From contig NZ_UTIQ01000327.1 in NCBI RefSeq assembly GCF_900582625.1, positions 186,001-250,000 on the forward strand: DNA of 64,000 bases. The letters run 5' to 3'. The translations under genes were made by a program, and so were the position numbers. Below the pieces are notes generated by a model. The model saw only the letters and a list, made by a program, of their open reading frames with translations. It made no database searches and was not told the origin of the DNA. Below are positions 33,243 through 41,467 of the stretch, one piece after another. Positions within the stretch are counted from its first letter, which is position 1. The number at the start of each line of letters is the position of its first letter. The DNA comes from Pseudomonas viridiflava. GTDB taxonomy: Bacteria; Pseudomonadota; Gammaproteobacteria; Pseudomonadales; Pseudomonadaceae.

Positions 33243-34171
33243 ACCGCCACCTTCGCCAGGTTTTTTTCCACCAAGGACACGAACAGCTCCTCCAGGCGAT
33301 TGGTTTTGTTGCGCATGCTCAGCACCTGAATGTGCTGCTCGCCGAGTTGGCGGAACAGCTCGCTAATGCCCAGGCTCTTTTCCACTTGCACCGCCAGCGT
33401 GTGATCGTCGATCAACTGCGCGGGGTAGCCGGGCAAGGTGGGCAGCACGGTGAGCGAGTCTTTGAGGTCGAGCAGGAAGGTTTCCACGTGCAGCTTTTTC
33501 AGCAGGCTGCGCATGCTGGTGTTTTCGACGATGCGGCCGTGGTCGATGATGCCGATGTTGCGGCACAGCTGTTCGGCTTCTTCGAGGTAGTGAGTGGTGA
33601 GGATGATGCTGATGCCCTGCTCGTTCAGTTCGGTGAGGAAGGTCCACATCGAGCGGCGCAGTTCGATGTCCACGCCAGCGGTGGGTTCATCGAGGATCAG
33701 CAAGCGCGGTTGGTGAATCAGCGCGCGGGCGATCATCAGCCGGCGCTTCATGCCGCCGGATAACTCACGCGAGGCTGAGTTGCGTTTGTCCCACAGGCCG
33801 AGTTGGGTGAGGTACTGCTCGGCGCGTTCTTTGGCGATGCGCTGGGGAATGCCGTAGTAACCGGCCTGGGTCACGACGATGTCGAAGACCTTTTCAAACT
33901 GGTTGAAATTGAATTCCTGCGGCACCACGCCCAGGCAACGCTTGAGCTGCGAGGGCTCGCGGTCCAGGTCATGGCCGAACACGTTGACCGTGCCGCTGGA
34001 TTTGGTCACCAGCGTGGAAAGAATGCCGATGGTGGTCGATTTACCGGCGCCGTTGGGGCCGAGCAAGGCGAAGAAGTCGCCTTCGGCTACGTCCAGATCG
34101 ATGCCATGCAGTGCTTGAAAGCCGTTGCCGTACGTCTTGGTCAGGCCACGGATAGACAGGGCAGAACTCAT
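33239..34171 (-). CDS. yadG: ABC exporter ATPase (YadG-like)
   Basis: A 310-residue ATPase with Walker A GPNGAGKST (38-46), signature ELSGGMKRR, Walker B LLILDEPTAGVD and switch His in TTHYLEEAEQL. The C-terminal 80 residues are the accessory domain usual in ABC-2 drug/polysaccharide exporters. It pairs with the overlapping permease gene. About 135 bp separate it from the GST gene. Confidence 0.92.
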   Translation of the reverse strand: MSSALSIRGLTKTYGNGFQALHGIDLDVAEGDFFALLGPNGAGKSTTIGILSTLVTKSSGTVNVFGHDLDREPSQLKRCLGVVPQEFNFNQFEKVFDIVVTQAGYYGIPQRIAKERAEQYLTQLGLWDKRNSASRELSGGMKRRLMIARALIHQPRLLILDEPTAGVDIELRRSMWTFLTELNEQGISIILTTHYLEEAEQLCRNIGIIDHGRIVENTSMRSLLKKLHVETFLLDLKDSLTVLPTLPGYPAQLIDDHTLAVQVEKSLGISELFRQLGEQHIQVLSMRNKTNRLEELFVSLVEKNLAKVAV

Positions 34172-34305
34172 AGGAAATACACACTTGTATAAGAAAGTTG
34201 GAGCGGGAAGCGCGGCCGCCGCGCTCTCAGGCGTTACGGCGGGCTGCGCAGTTTAGCGTCACCGCAGTAGACGGCTAAGCGGTTCCCAGGTTGTTTTTTT
34301 ATCCG

Positions 34306-34926
34306 TCAGGTCAGCGCCGTCATCACCGCTGTCTGGTACGCGGGCCGCTGTTTCAGGCGCTCGTACCACGCCTGCAGATGGGGCAGATCGGGGCGTTGAA
34401 TAGGCATTTCAAACCAGGCGTAGATGCCAGCGCCGAGCGGGATGTCGCCCATGCCGAACTGCTCACCGGACAAATACGGCTGGCTGGCCAAGGCCTCATT
34501 CGGCATTGCCAGCAATTCACCGCAGCGCTGCAAGGCGGCAGCGATACGCGCTTCGTCGCGCTGTTCGGGCGGGGTACGCACGATGCCCCAGAACAAATCG
34601 CGGAACGCGCCGGCGAACACTGAGGTGGACCAGTCCATCCACTTGTCGCCAATGGCGCGCTGGGCTGGGTCTTGCGCATACAACACACCGTCGCCGTATT
34701 GCGCCGCCAGGTAACGAACGATGGCGTTGGACTCCCACAGCACCAGGTCGCCGTCTTCAATCACCGGCACCAGACCATTGGGGTTCATGGCGCGGTAGTG
34801 CGGTTCGTTCACCACCCCGAAAGCGCCACCCGCATCGCGTCGTTCGTAGGGCACCCCTACTTCTTCGGCGGCCCACAACGCTTTGCGCACGTTGCCGGAA
34901 TTCTTGCGTCCCCAGATCGTCAGCAT
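34306..34926 (-). CDS. Glutathione S-transferase
   Basis: A 206-residue cytosolic GST. The N-terminal thioredoxin fold starts MLTIWGRKNSGNVRKALW, with Ser10 as the probable thiol-activating residue, and includes the cis-Pro and WESNAIVRYLAAQYG glutathione-binding segment. The C-terminal domain is helical (about 90-206). Length fits. It is separately transcribed. A 13-bp-arm hairpin lies about 30 bp upstream of the ATG. Confidence 0.9.
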   Translation of the reverse strand: MLTIWGRKNSGNVRKALWAAEEVGVPYERRDAGGAFGVVNEPHYRAMNPNGLVPVIEDGDLVLWESNAIVRYLAAQYGDGVLYAQDPAQRAIGDKWMDWSTSVFAGAFRDLFWGIVRTPPEQRDEARIAAALQRCGELLAMPNEALASQPYLSGEQFGMGDIPLGAGIYAWFEMPIQRPDLPHLQAWYERLKQRPAYQTAVMTALT

Positions 34927-35336
34927 CGGTTTGTTACCTTCTATTTCGCTTTTTTTGGCTCAGGCATCCTACCTGCCTGAGCCAAAGAAAACAGACTTGG
35001 AAATTGATGTTAGCTATCGAGGCGCTTCATGGTTCCGGGGTTTTGCCCCAGCGCATCGCCTGCACCCGCTTAGCAGCAGTAAAGACTGACTGCGCAGTCA
35101 CGCCAGCCGCGGCGTGCGCGGGCGTTATCCAGTGCGAACTGAACAACGCGAGGGTGGTCACTATCACTGAAGCGGCCGGGGCAAGGTGTTCACTCACCTG
35201 GGTTCCTGGGGGTGCCGAGTTCAATTCGATGACGCCAAGCCTGGCTTGGCGCCCTTCTCGCCAGTCCCTCTCTCGCCACACCTACTAAGCTCGACACGGT
35301 CGGCATTCAGCCGGTCCGTTCCAAGGAGGACGTTGC
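34927..35336. other. 410-bp intergenic region with a hairpin
   Basis: No credible gene. At 34955-34986 TTGGCTCAGGCA and TGCCTGAGCCAA form a 12-bp stem over a 7-8-base loop, with T7 on the left and A-rich sequence on the right. No strand gives a stem followed by T, so it is not a standard terminator for either neighbour. The rest carries only weak promoter-like sequence for fadE; I see no clear PsrA or FadR site. Confidence 0.5.
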
Positions 35337-37784
35337 ATGCTTGCTGTCTGGTTAGTTGTTCTGGTGCTGGGCGTGGCCTTTCTGGCCCACCGTCGCCTTT
35401 CGCCGTTGCCTGCCATTGGCATCGTCGCCGTCTACCTGGTGCTCATGGGCATTTACAGCCATGCACCGACCTGGCTGATGGCCATTCTCTGGCTGGTGCT
35501 AATCGCCATCACCGTGCCGCTGGTACTGCCGGAACTGCGCCGCAAGCTGTTCACCGCGCCGCTGTTCGCCTGGTTCCAGAAAACCTTGCCGCCGATGTCG
35601 GAAACCGAGAAAGACGCCATCGAAGCCGGCACCGTCTGGTGGGACGGCGAGCTGTTCAGCGGCCGCCCGGATTGGAACACCCTGCTCGCCTACCCAAAGG
35701 CGACGCTTACGGACGAGGAACAAGCCTTTCTCGACGGCCCCACCGAAGAACTGTGCGCGATGGTCACCGACTGGGACATCGGCCAGCACATGGATTTGCC
35801 TGAAGCGGCGTGGCAGCACATTAAAGAGCACGGCTTCTTTGCCCTGATCATTCCCAAGGAATACGGCGGCAAAGGTTTCTCGGCCTACGCCCACTCGCAA
35901 GTGGCGATGAAACTGGCGACCCGCAGCGGCGACCTGGCCTCCACCGTGATGGTGCCTAACTCGCTCGGCCCGGCGGAATTGCTGCTGCACTACGGCACTG
36001 ACGAACAGCGCCAGCACTACCTGCCACGCCTGGCCCGTGGCGACGACATTCCATGCTTCGCCCTCACCGGCCCGCTGGCCGGTTCCGATGCCGGGGCCAT
36101 GCCGGACGTCGGCATCATCTGCAAAGGCCAGTGGAACGGCGAGGAAGTGATTGGCCTGCGCCTGACGTGGGAAAAACGCTATATCACCCTCGGCCCGGTA
36201 GCGACGCTGCTCGGTCTGGCGTTCAAGGCTTACGACCCGGAACACTTGCTCGGCGACGAAGAAGACCTGGGCATCAGCCTGGCGCTGATTCCGACTGACA
36301 CCCCCGGGGTGGAAATCGGCCGTCGCCACTTGCCGCTGGGCGCCGCGTTTATGAACGGCCCCAACTCCGGCAAAGACGTATTCGTGCCGCTGGACTACCT
36401 CATCGGCGGCCAGCCGATGTTGGGCAAAGGCTGGATGATGCTGATGAACTGCCTGTCGGTAGGCCGTTCGATTTCGTTGCCAGCGGTCGGTACCGGCGCG
36501 GCCAAATACACCAGCCTGGTCACCGGCCAGTACACCCAGGTGCGCGAGCAGTTCAACGTGCCGCTGGCGGCCTTCGAAGGTATTCAGGAAGCACTGGCGC
36601 GCATCGGCGGTAACGCCTGGATGATGGACGCCGCGCGTATCCTGACTGCCAACGCGGTCGATCTGGGCGAAAAACCTTCGGTGCTCTCGGCGATTCTCAA
36701 GTACCACCTCACCGAGCGCGGTCGCGAGTGCATCAGCCACGCGATGGACGTGCACGGCGGCAAGGGCATCATCATGGGCCCTAACAACTACTTGGGCCGT
36801 TCGTGGCAAGGCGCACCGATTTTCATCACCGTGGAAGGGGCGAACATTCTCTCGCGCAACCTAATGATCTTCGGCCAGGGCGCTATTCGCTGCCATCCGT
36901 ACGTGCTCAAGGAAATGGCCCTGGCCGGCCGCGAAGACCGCGACCGTGCGCTGGTGGAATTCGACGAACTGCTGATGCAGCACATTGGTTTCGCCATCAG
37001 CAACGCCGCCAGCAGCCTGATTCTGAGTCTGACCTTCGGCAAAATCGGCCGCGTGCCGGGCGACAGCTTCAGCCAGCCCTACTTCCGTGCGCTTAACCGC
37101 CTGGCCGCCGGTTTCGCCATGTTGGCGGACTTCAGCATGATGCTGCTCGGCGGCGAGCTGAAACGCCGTGAACGCTTGTCGGCGCGCCTGGGCGATGTGC
37201 TCAGCAACCTGTACCTGGCCTCGGCAGCGCTCAAGCGTTACCACGACCTCGATTACCCGGAGCACTTGCGTGCGTCGGTAAGCTGGGCGATGGAAGAAAG
37301 CCTGGGCAACGCCGAGCAGGCGCTGGCCGACTTGCTGGAAAACTTCCCCAACCGCTTCTTTGGCTGCGCGCTGAGCTTGCTGGTGTTTCCGTTCGGCCGT
37401 CGCCACAAGGGCCCATCGGATGCGCTGGATGCCGAGATTGCCGGCATTCTCACCCGCCCTGCCGGCGACCCGGCACTGGAAGCGGTGCTGGCCGGCTGCT
37501 TCCGCCCAACCGACCCGACCGACGCCGTGGGCGCGCTGCAACATGCGGTGAACCTGCTGGGCGCCAGCCATGGGCTGCATAAAAAGCTGCATGTGGCGGT
37601 GAAAGAAGGTCGTCTCACGCCGCAGCCAGGCGAAAGCTTGATTGATGCGGCACTGGCGGCCGGCGTGCTGCAAGCCGAGGAAGCGCAGAACCTGCGTGAC
37701 GCGGAAGCGGCGCGGCGTCGCGTGATCGACGTGGACGATTACGCCAAAGAAGAACTGACCCTGGGCGAAGGCAAGATCCGCTAA
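35337..37784 (+). CDS. fadE: Acyl-CoA dehydrogenase FadE
   Basis: An 815-residue FadE-type acyl-CoA dehydrogenase, the first oxidative step of fatty-acid beta-oxidation. Two membrane segments in the first 60 residues (LAVWLVVLVLGVAFLAH and ILWLVLIAITVPLVLPEL) anchor it; residues about 80-560 are the dehydrogenase core with IPKEYGGKGFSAYAHSQ, FALTGPLAGSD and HAMDVHGGKGIIMGP; the C-terminal 250 residues are the FadE-specific DUF1974 extension. Length is typical. AAGGAGGA precedes the ATG. A strong terminator follows. Confidence 0.96.
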   Translation: MLAVWLVVLVLGVAFLAHRRLSPLPAIGIVAVYLVLMGIYSHAPTWLMAILWLVLIAITVPLVLPELRRKLFTAPLFAWFQKTLPPMSETEKDAIEAGTVWWDGELFSGRPDWNTLLAYPKATLTDEEQAFLDGPTEELCAMVTDWDIGQHMDLPEAAWQHIKEHGFFALIIPKEYGGKGFSAYAHSQVAMKLATRSGDLASTVMVPNSLGPAELLLHYGTDEQRQHYLPRLARGDDIPCFALTGPLAGSDAGAMPDVGIICKGQWNGEEVIGLRLTWEKRYITLGPVATLLGLAFKAYDPEHLLGDEEDLGISLALIPTDTPGVEIGRRHLPLGAAFMNGPNSGKDVFVPLDYLIGGQPMLGKGWMMLMNCLSVGRSISLPAVGTGAAKYTSLVTGQYTQVREQFNVPLAAFEGIQEALARIGGNAWMMDAARILTANAVDLGEKPSVLSAILKYHLTERGRECISHAMDVHGGKGIIMGPNNYLGRSWQGAPIFITVEGANILSRNLMIFGQGAIRCHPYVLKEMALAGREDRDRALVEFDELLMQHIGFAISNAASSLILSLTFGKIGRVPGDSFSQPYFRALNRLAAGFAMLADFSMMLLGGELKRRERLSARLGDVLSNLYLASAALKRYHDLDYPEHLRASVSWAMEESLGNAEQALADLLENFPNRFFGCALSLLVFPFGRRHKGPSDALDAEIAGILTRPAGDPALEAVLAGCFRPTDPTDAVGALQHAVNLLGASHGLHKKLHVAVKEGRLTPQPGESLIDAALAAGVLQAEEAQNLRDAEAARRRVIDVDDYAKEELTLGEGKIR

Positions 37785-37810
37785 CGCCCACCCCAGGCGG
37801 CAACACGACA

Positions 37811-37849
37811 ACGGGCGCGAAGGCCTCTATACTTCGCGCCCGTTTTTGT
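37811..37849 (+). terminator. Rho-independent terminator of fadE
   Basis: ACGGGCGCGAAG and CTTCGCGCCCGT form a 12-bp stem over a 9-base loop, followed by T5-G-TT. It begins 26 bp after the fadE stop and ends 17 bp before the next start, so the following gene must have a promoter overlapping or downstream of this hairpin. Confidence 0.92.
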
Positions 37850-37865
37850 TGCTGAGGAATCGCCC

Positions 37866-38276
37866 ATGTCCAGCCCCTATCTCGACCATCACCTGGCGCT
37901 GCTGACCCACCTGCGCGGCATTCTGGTTGCGCTGGGCGAAGCCGAACAGGTTCCGGAAGAAAGCCACGCGCTGTTTCTGGAACGCTTCGACGAATTGCTC
38001 ACCCTGTTGCCGCAGGAGCCTGAGCAAAGCCTGTACCTGGGCCAGGATTTGATGTGCCAAGTCATCCACCGCTACCCGCAAATCGCCCACCTAGTGCCGC
38101 GCGACTTGCTGTGGTTCTTCGGCGGCGACTGCCTGCACTTTATGCCCGACGAAGAAATCACCCTGTTCCAGGCGCTTGATGAGCGTCGCTACGAAGCGGA
38201 ACAGAACGACGAGCCGTTTGACTGGGAGCGTGAAAAGCAATTTTTGGCCATTCCGCGTGAAGGCAGCACGCATTAA
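37866..38276 (+). CDS. Conserved hypothetical protein next to fadE (PA2817-like)
   Basis: A 136-residue acidic soluble protein, starting MSSPYLDHHLALLTHLRGIL, with LGQDLMCQVIHRYPQIAHLV and DLLWFFGGDCLHFMPDEEIT. I recall the same small protein beside fadE in P. aeruginosa (PA2817 type), but know no function. No signal peptide, membrane segment or catalytic motif stands out. It is followed by a REP pair and a terminator. Confidence 0.75.
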   Translation: MSSPYLDHHLALLTHLRGILVALGEAEQVPEESHALFLERFDELLTLLPQEPEQSLYLGQDLMCQVIHRYPQIAHLVPRDLLWFFGGDCLHFMPDEEITLFQALDERRYEAEQNDEPFDWEREKQFLAIPREGSTH

Positions 38277-38293
38277 GGGTGGCTAAACGGTGC

Positions 38294-38372
38294 TCTTGTA
38301 GGAGCCAGCTTGCTGGCGAACCCCGCCACCAACGCCTTTTGCAGGGTTCGCCACCAAGGTGGCTCCTACAAA
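38294..38372. repeat. Paired REP palindromes
   Basis: TTGTAGGAGCCAGCTTGCTG (38296 on) with GCGAACCC, and the mirror GGGTTCGCCACCAAGGTGGC with TCCTACAAA (38344-38372), face each other over about 20 bp. This is the typical Pseudomonas REP doublet after a gene end. Confidence 0.8.
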
Positions 38373-38403
38373 AACGTTGGCCGGGCCTCCGGACAAATCG
38401 CGC

Positions 38404-38444
38404 ACAAACAAAAACGCCGCTCAATGAGCGGCGTTTTTGTTTAT
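38404..38444. terminator. Bidirectional terminator of the tRNA operon
   Basis: AACAAAAACGCCGCTC and GCGGCGTTTTTGTTT form a stem with an AATGA loop; T-runs exist on both strands. Reading leftward it lies directly after the last tRNA-Gly, so it ends the tRNA transcript; reading rightward it can stop the PA2817-like gene. Confidence 0.9.
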
Positions 38445-38445
38445 T

Positions 38446-38521
<76 letters not shown>

Positions 38522-38540
38522 AATACATCTACAGCTTGAA

Positions 38541-38616
38541 TGGCGTCCCCTAGGGGACTCGAACCCCTGTTACCGCCGTGAAAGGGCGGTGTCCTAGGCC
38601 ACTAGACGAAGGGGAC
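38541..38616 (-). tRNA. tRNA-Glu (TTC), second copy
   Basis: 76 nt with encoded CCA. The GTCCCCT acceptor, anticodon arm CCGCCCTTTCACGGCGG with TTC, and T arm GTTCGAGTC are clear. Sequence is identical to the other tRNA-Glu at 38772-38847. A 19-bp spacer separates it from the downstream tRNA-Gly. Confidence 0.98.
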
Positions 38617-38663
38617 ATCAACCTTTTTTACCAGCAACGCCTAACAGCACTGCCGTCTAAATT

Positions 38664-38739
<76 letters not shown>

Positions 38740-38771
38740 ATCTACAACTTGGTGTATTGCTGCCTGGAAAA

Positions 38772-38847
38772 TGGCGTCCCCTAGGGGACTCGAACCCCTG
38801 TTACCGCCGTGAAAGGGCGGTGTCCTAGGCCACTAGACGAAGGGGAC
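38772..38847 (-). tRNA. tRNA-Glu (TTC), first copy of the operon
   Basis: Identical to the tRNA-Glu at 38541-38616, with TTC anticodon and encoded CCA. It is the first gene of the operon, 75 bp downstream of the -10 element of a consensus-like promoter. Confidence 0.98.
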
Positions 38848-38921
38848 ACAGGTTGTGCATGACGCACATTTTCCAACCTTCGCTGCGCTTGCGTATTGCC
38901 TTACGCTGCGAAGTGGCGCGA

Positions 38922-38950
38922 ATTCTAGGGAGCCTTTTGAGGGTCGTCAA
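38922..38950 (-). promoter_or_regulatory. Sigma70 promoter of the tRNA operon
   Basis: On the minus strand TTGACG (38950-38945), a 17-bp spacer, and TAGAAT (38927-38922) make a near-consensus promoter. The bases after -10 are GC-rich (TCGCGCC), the discriminator type of stringently controlled stable-RNA promoters, and the sequence upstream of -35 is strongly AT-rich like an UP element. Confidence 0.88.
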
Positions 38951-39070
38951 CACTTGAGTGAAAATTAATTTAAATCAATGACTTCTGTGTAGAAGCTGGT
39001 CGGTGCCTATCCGCAATAGCACATAGGCACTACACTCGGCCGAAACTCCAGCAGTCGAGAGGTTCTAAAG

Positions 39071-39838
39071 GTGTCCCCACTCGTAATCACTCTACTGATC
39101 GTAGCGGGCATCGCGATTCTGTTCGTGATCGGTTACATCAACCATACGGTAGAGAACAGCAAACTGGAGAAGGCCCGCCAAAAGGCCGACTTGGGCGACC
39201 GTCTGCGCCGTTGTGCAGATGTTTCCGACTCCCTTCCCGGCCAGTTCATGTCCCCTGCCCTCAAGCAGCTGCTCAATCGGTTGATGCTGCAATTTGCCGA
39301 ACGCTTGCTGGCCGTCGACAAGAGCCAGACCGCCGTTAAAGACCGCATTGAAGAGCTACGCGGCCTCATCGGCCAGGGCGATGCATTGGTAGTGCGTAAC
39401 CCGCCGCAGCCGATCGTCAACGAAGCTAAAGCCAAAGACGTTCGCGTGGTGCTGGAGATTCTCCACGGCCAGATCACCCGCGCCGCGCAAGACAAACTGC
39501 TGCCCACCGCCGAAGCGAAAACCTGGCTGGAAGAAGTTCGGCACATTCTGGTGCAGGTGCATATCGAGCTGTTTACCACCGCCGGTCAGAGCGCGATGCA
39601 GCAAGGGCAACCCGGCCATGCGCGACTGGCCTTCGAACGCGGCGTGCAGTACATCCGAAAACAGCCCGACGCCAAGCGTTATCAAGCACCGCTCAGCACA
39701 CTGGAAAAACAACTGGCACGGGCCAATGCCATGGTCCTGGAAAGCAACAAGCCGGCGGCCGACGAAACAAACGAGCTCAACGAGGGCATCAGCTCGATGG
39801 GCGACGAAGACTGGAAGAAAAAGAACATGTACGACTGA
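39071..39838 (+). CDS. One-TM conserved hypothetical protein
   Basis: A 255-residue protein with one N-terminal membrane helix (residues 3-22, LVITLLIVAGIAILFVIGYI) and a helical cytoplasmic body rich in Lys, Glu and Arg, ending in an acidic tail (ISSMGDEDWKKKNMYD). It starts at GTG 39071 with GAGAGG eight bases before. I recognise it only as a conserved Pseudomonas protein near sagS; no enzyme motif is visible. A clean terminator follows. Confidence 0.75.
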   Translation: MSPLVITLLIVAGIAILFVIGYINHTVENSKLEKARQKADLGDRLRRCADVSDSLPGQFMSPALKQLLNRLMLQFAERLLAVDKSQTAVKDRIEELRGLIGQGDALVVRNPPQPIVNEAKAKDVRVVLEILHGQITRAAQDKLLPTAEAKTWLEEVRHILVQVHIELFTTAGQSAMQQGQPGHARLAFERGVQYIRKQPDAKRYQAPLSTLEKQLARANAMVLESNKPAADETNELNEGISSMGDEDWKKKNMYD

Positions 39839-39850
39839 GTGCTTCCAGCG

Positions 39851-39891
39851 CCAACAAAAAGCCCGGCTCGATGCCGGGCTTTTTGTTGGGC
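39851..39891 (+). terminator. Rho-independent terminator
   Basis: CAACAAAAAGCCCGGC and GCCGGGCTTTTTGTTG form a long stem over about 5 bases with an embedded T5. It starts 13 bp after the stop of the one-TM protein gene. Confidence 0.92.
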
Positions 39892-39900
39892 GTTAATCGC

Positions 39901-39979
39901 GTTGGGCTTCGCTACGCTCAACCCAACCTACGCGAACATCACTTCTCCGTAGGTTGGGTTGAGCGTAGCGAAGCCCAAC
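39901..39979. repeat. Perfect 32-bp inverted repeat
   Basis: The 32-base arms 39901-39932 (starting GTTGGGCTTCGCTACGCTCA) and 39948-39979 are exact reverse complements with a 15-base loop. This GTAGGTTGGGTTGAGCGTAG family recurs in unrelated bacteria and is probably a mobile palindrome of REP-like kind. It lies between two convergent genes, just after a terminator. Confidence 0.9.
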
Positions 39980-39990
39980 ACATCGTCAGC

Positions 39991-40473
39991 TCAACACTCA
40001 GTCAACCGCAAAAATATCGCGGCCAACGCTTCAATCCCACGCTGATCCGCCTCACTGAAGCGCGCCAGCTTCGGGCTGTCCAGATCCAGCACGCCGATCA
40101 AGCGCCCTTCTTTTACCAACGGCACCACCAGCTCACTGTTCGACGCACTGTCGCAGGCGATATGCCCAGGAAACGCGTGCACATCTTCCACCCGCTGGGT
40201 TTGCAGGCTGGCCGCCGCCGCGCCGCATACGCCTTTGCCGAATGGAATGCGCACGCAAGCCACCTGGCCCTGGAACGGCCCGAGCACCAGCTGTTCCTGT
40301 TTATTCAGGTAGAAGCCGGCCCAATTCAGGTCGTCCAGCTGGGTATAAAGAAACGCGGAAAATTGCGCGGCATTGGCGACAAAGTCGCGCTCATCCGCCA
40401 GCAGTGCTTCCAGCTGCGCCGTCAACAGGCCGTAGCCTTCCAGGCCAGCGCCGGTGCTTTGTAAATCGATCAC
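39991..40473 (-). CDS. msrC: Free methionine-(R)-sulfoxide reductase (GAF domain)
   Basis: A 160-residue GAF-domain protein of the fRMsr (YebR/MsrC) family that repairs free Met-R-sulfoxide. The three catalytic cysteines are present: Cys73 in VACVRIPFGKG, Cys83 in GVCG and Cys107 in HIACDSAS. The start is GTG 40473, with GGAGAA six bases upstream, overlapping the stop of the ATPase gene as GTGA; the longer open frame lies inside that gene. Together with msrB and the peroxidase nearby it makes an oxidative-repair neighbourhood. Confidence 0.92.
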   Translation of the reverse strand: MIDLQSTGAGLEGYGLLTAQLEALLADERDFVANAAQFSAFLYTQLDDLNWAGFYLNKQEQLVLGPFQGQVACVRIPFGKGVCGAAAASLQTQRVEDVHAFPGHIACDSASNSELVVPLVKEGRLIGVLDLDSPKLARFSEADQRGIEALAAIFLRLTEC

Positions 40474-41360
40474 GACTGTTTCTCCAATAATTGCAGCCCC
40501 ACCCAATTGCGGGCGAACTGATAGGCACAACGGCCGTTACGGTTGCCACGGCTGGTGGCGTAGCGGGCCGCAAGTACGCCGAGCTCTTCGCTCCACGCCC
40601 AGTCGAGGTTGGCCTGCTTGGCCAACACACCAATCCAGTGGCGCACCACGTCGTGGAAATGTTCCTGAGTGAACGGGTAGAACGACAGCCACAAACCGAA
40701 GCGATCCGACAGGGCGATTTTGTCTTCAATCGCCTCGCTCGGGTGCAGTTCGCCGTTGACCATTTTGCTGTCGAGGTTGTCGCTCTCTTTCTCCGGCACC
40801 AAGTGCCGGCGGTTCGAGGTGGCGTACAGCAGCACGTTTTCTGGCGCCCGCTCCAGCGAGCCGTCGAGCACGCTCTTGAGTACGCGGTAGTCGCCCTCGC
40901 CCGCTTCGAACGACAGGTCATCGCAGAACAACACGAAGCGCTGCGGCAGCTTGGCGATCAGCTCGACAATGCGCGGCAGATCGGCCAGGTAGTCACGCTC
41001 GATCTCGATCAAGCGCAGCCCTTGCCCCGCCAGCTCGGCCAACAGCGCCCGCACCAGCGACGATTTACCGGTGCCACGCGCGCCCCACAGCAAGGCGTGG
41101 TTAGCGGGCAAGCCGGCGACAAATTGGCGGGTGTTGCGGGCTAGGTGATCGCGCTGGGTGTCGACGCCGATCAGGTCGGTCAGGCGCAAGTCCAGGCTGA
41201 CTTCCAGCGGCTGCAAATAGCCGCCACGGCCTTCGCGATGCCAGCGCGCGGCGACGGTCTGCGACCAGTCCACCTCAACACGCAAGGTCGGCAGCAACGG
41301 GTCGAGGCGCGCCAGTACCGCGTCGGCACGCTCCAGAAAGGCATTCAAACGGGAGTCCAC
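40470..41360 (-). CDS. DUF815 AAA+ ATPase
   Basis: A 296-residue P-loop ATPase of the DUF815 family: Walker A GARGTGKSS (93-101), Walker B RFVLFCDDLSF, and sensor-1 LLYATSNRRHL. DUF815 proteins are predicted AAA+ enzymes of unknown role. Its stop overlaps the msrC GTG by 4 bp, so the two are translationally coupled. It is divergent from sagS with a 107-bp spacer. Confidence 0.9.
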   Translation of the reverse strand: MDSRLNAFLERADAVLARLDPLLPTLRVEVDWSQTVAARWHREGRGGYLQPLEVSLDLRLTDLIGVDTQRDHLARNTRQFVAGLPANHALLWGARGTGKSSLVRALLAELAGQGLRLIEIERDYLADLPRIVELIAKLPQRFVLFCDDLSFEAGEGDYRVLKSVLDGSLERAPENVLLYATSNRRHLVPEKESDNLDSKMVNGELHPSEAIEDKIALSDRFGLWLSFYPFTQEHFHDVVRHWIGVLAKQANLDWAWSEELGVLAARYATSRGNRNGRCAYQFARNWVGLQLLEKQS

Positions 41361-41467
41361 GATTTACTCCTTTTTTGCGAAGGGAAACTCAATGTGGGCC
41401 GGGCAAGCAGCAAATCTATTCAGCTATGCTTGCCCAATGCTCAGAGACGAGGCTGGTTCACGACCTT

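Noticed and set aside
35027..35281. 84-residue open frame on the minus strand in the GST-fadE gap
   Set aside because: No ribosome site, low-complexity product, and no link to neighbours; left as intergenic.
35499..36809. 436-codon minus-strand frame opposite fadE
   Set aside because: Shadow of fadE; composition rich in His, Gly, Gln and Val with no recognisable fold and no ribosome site.
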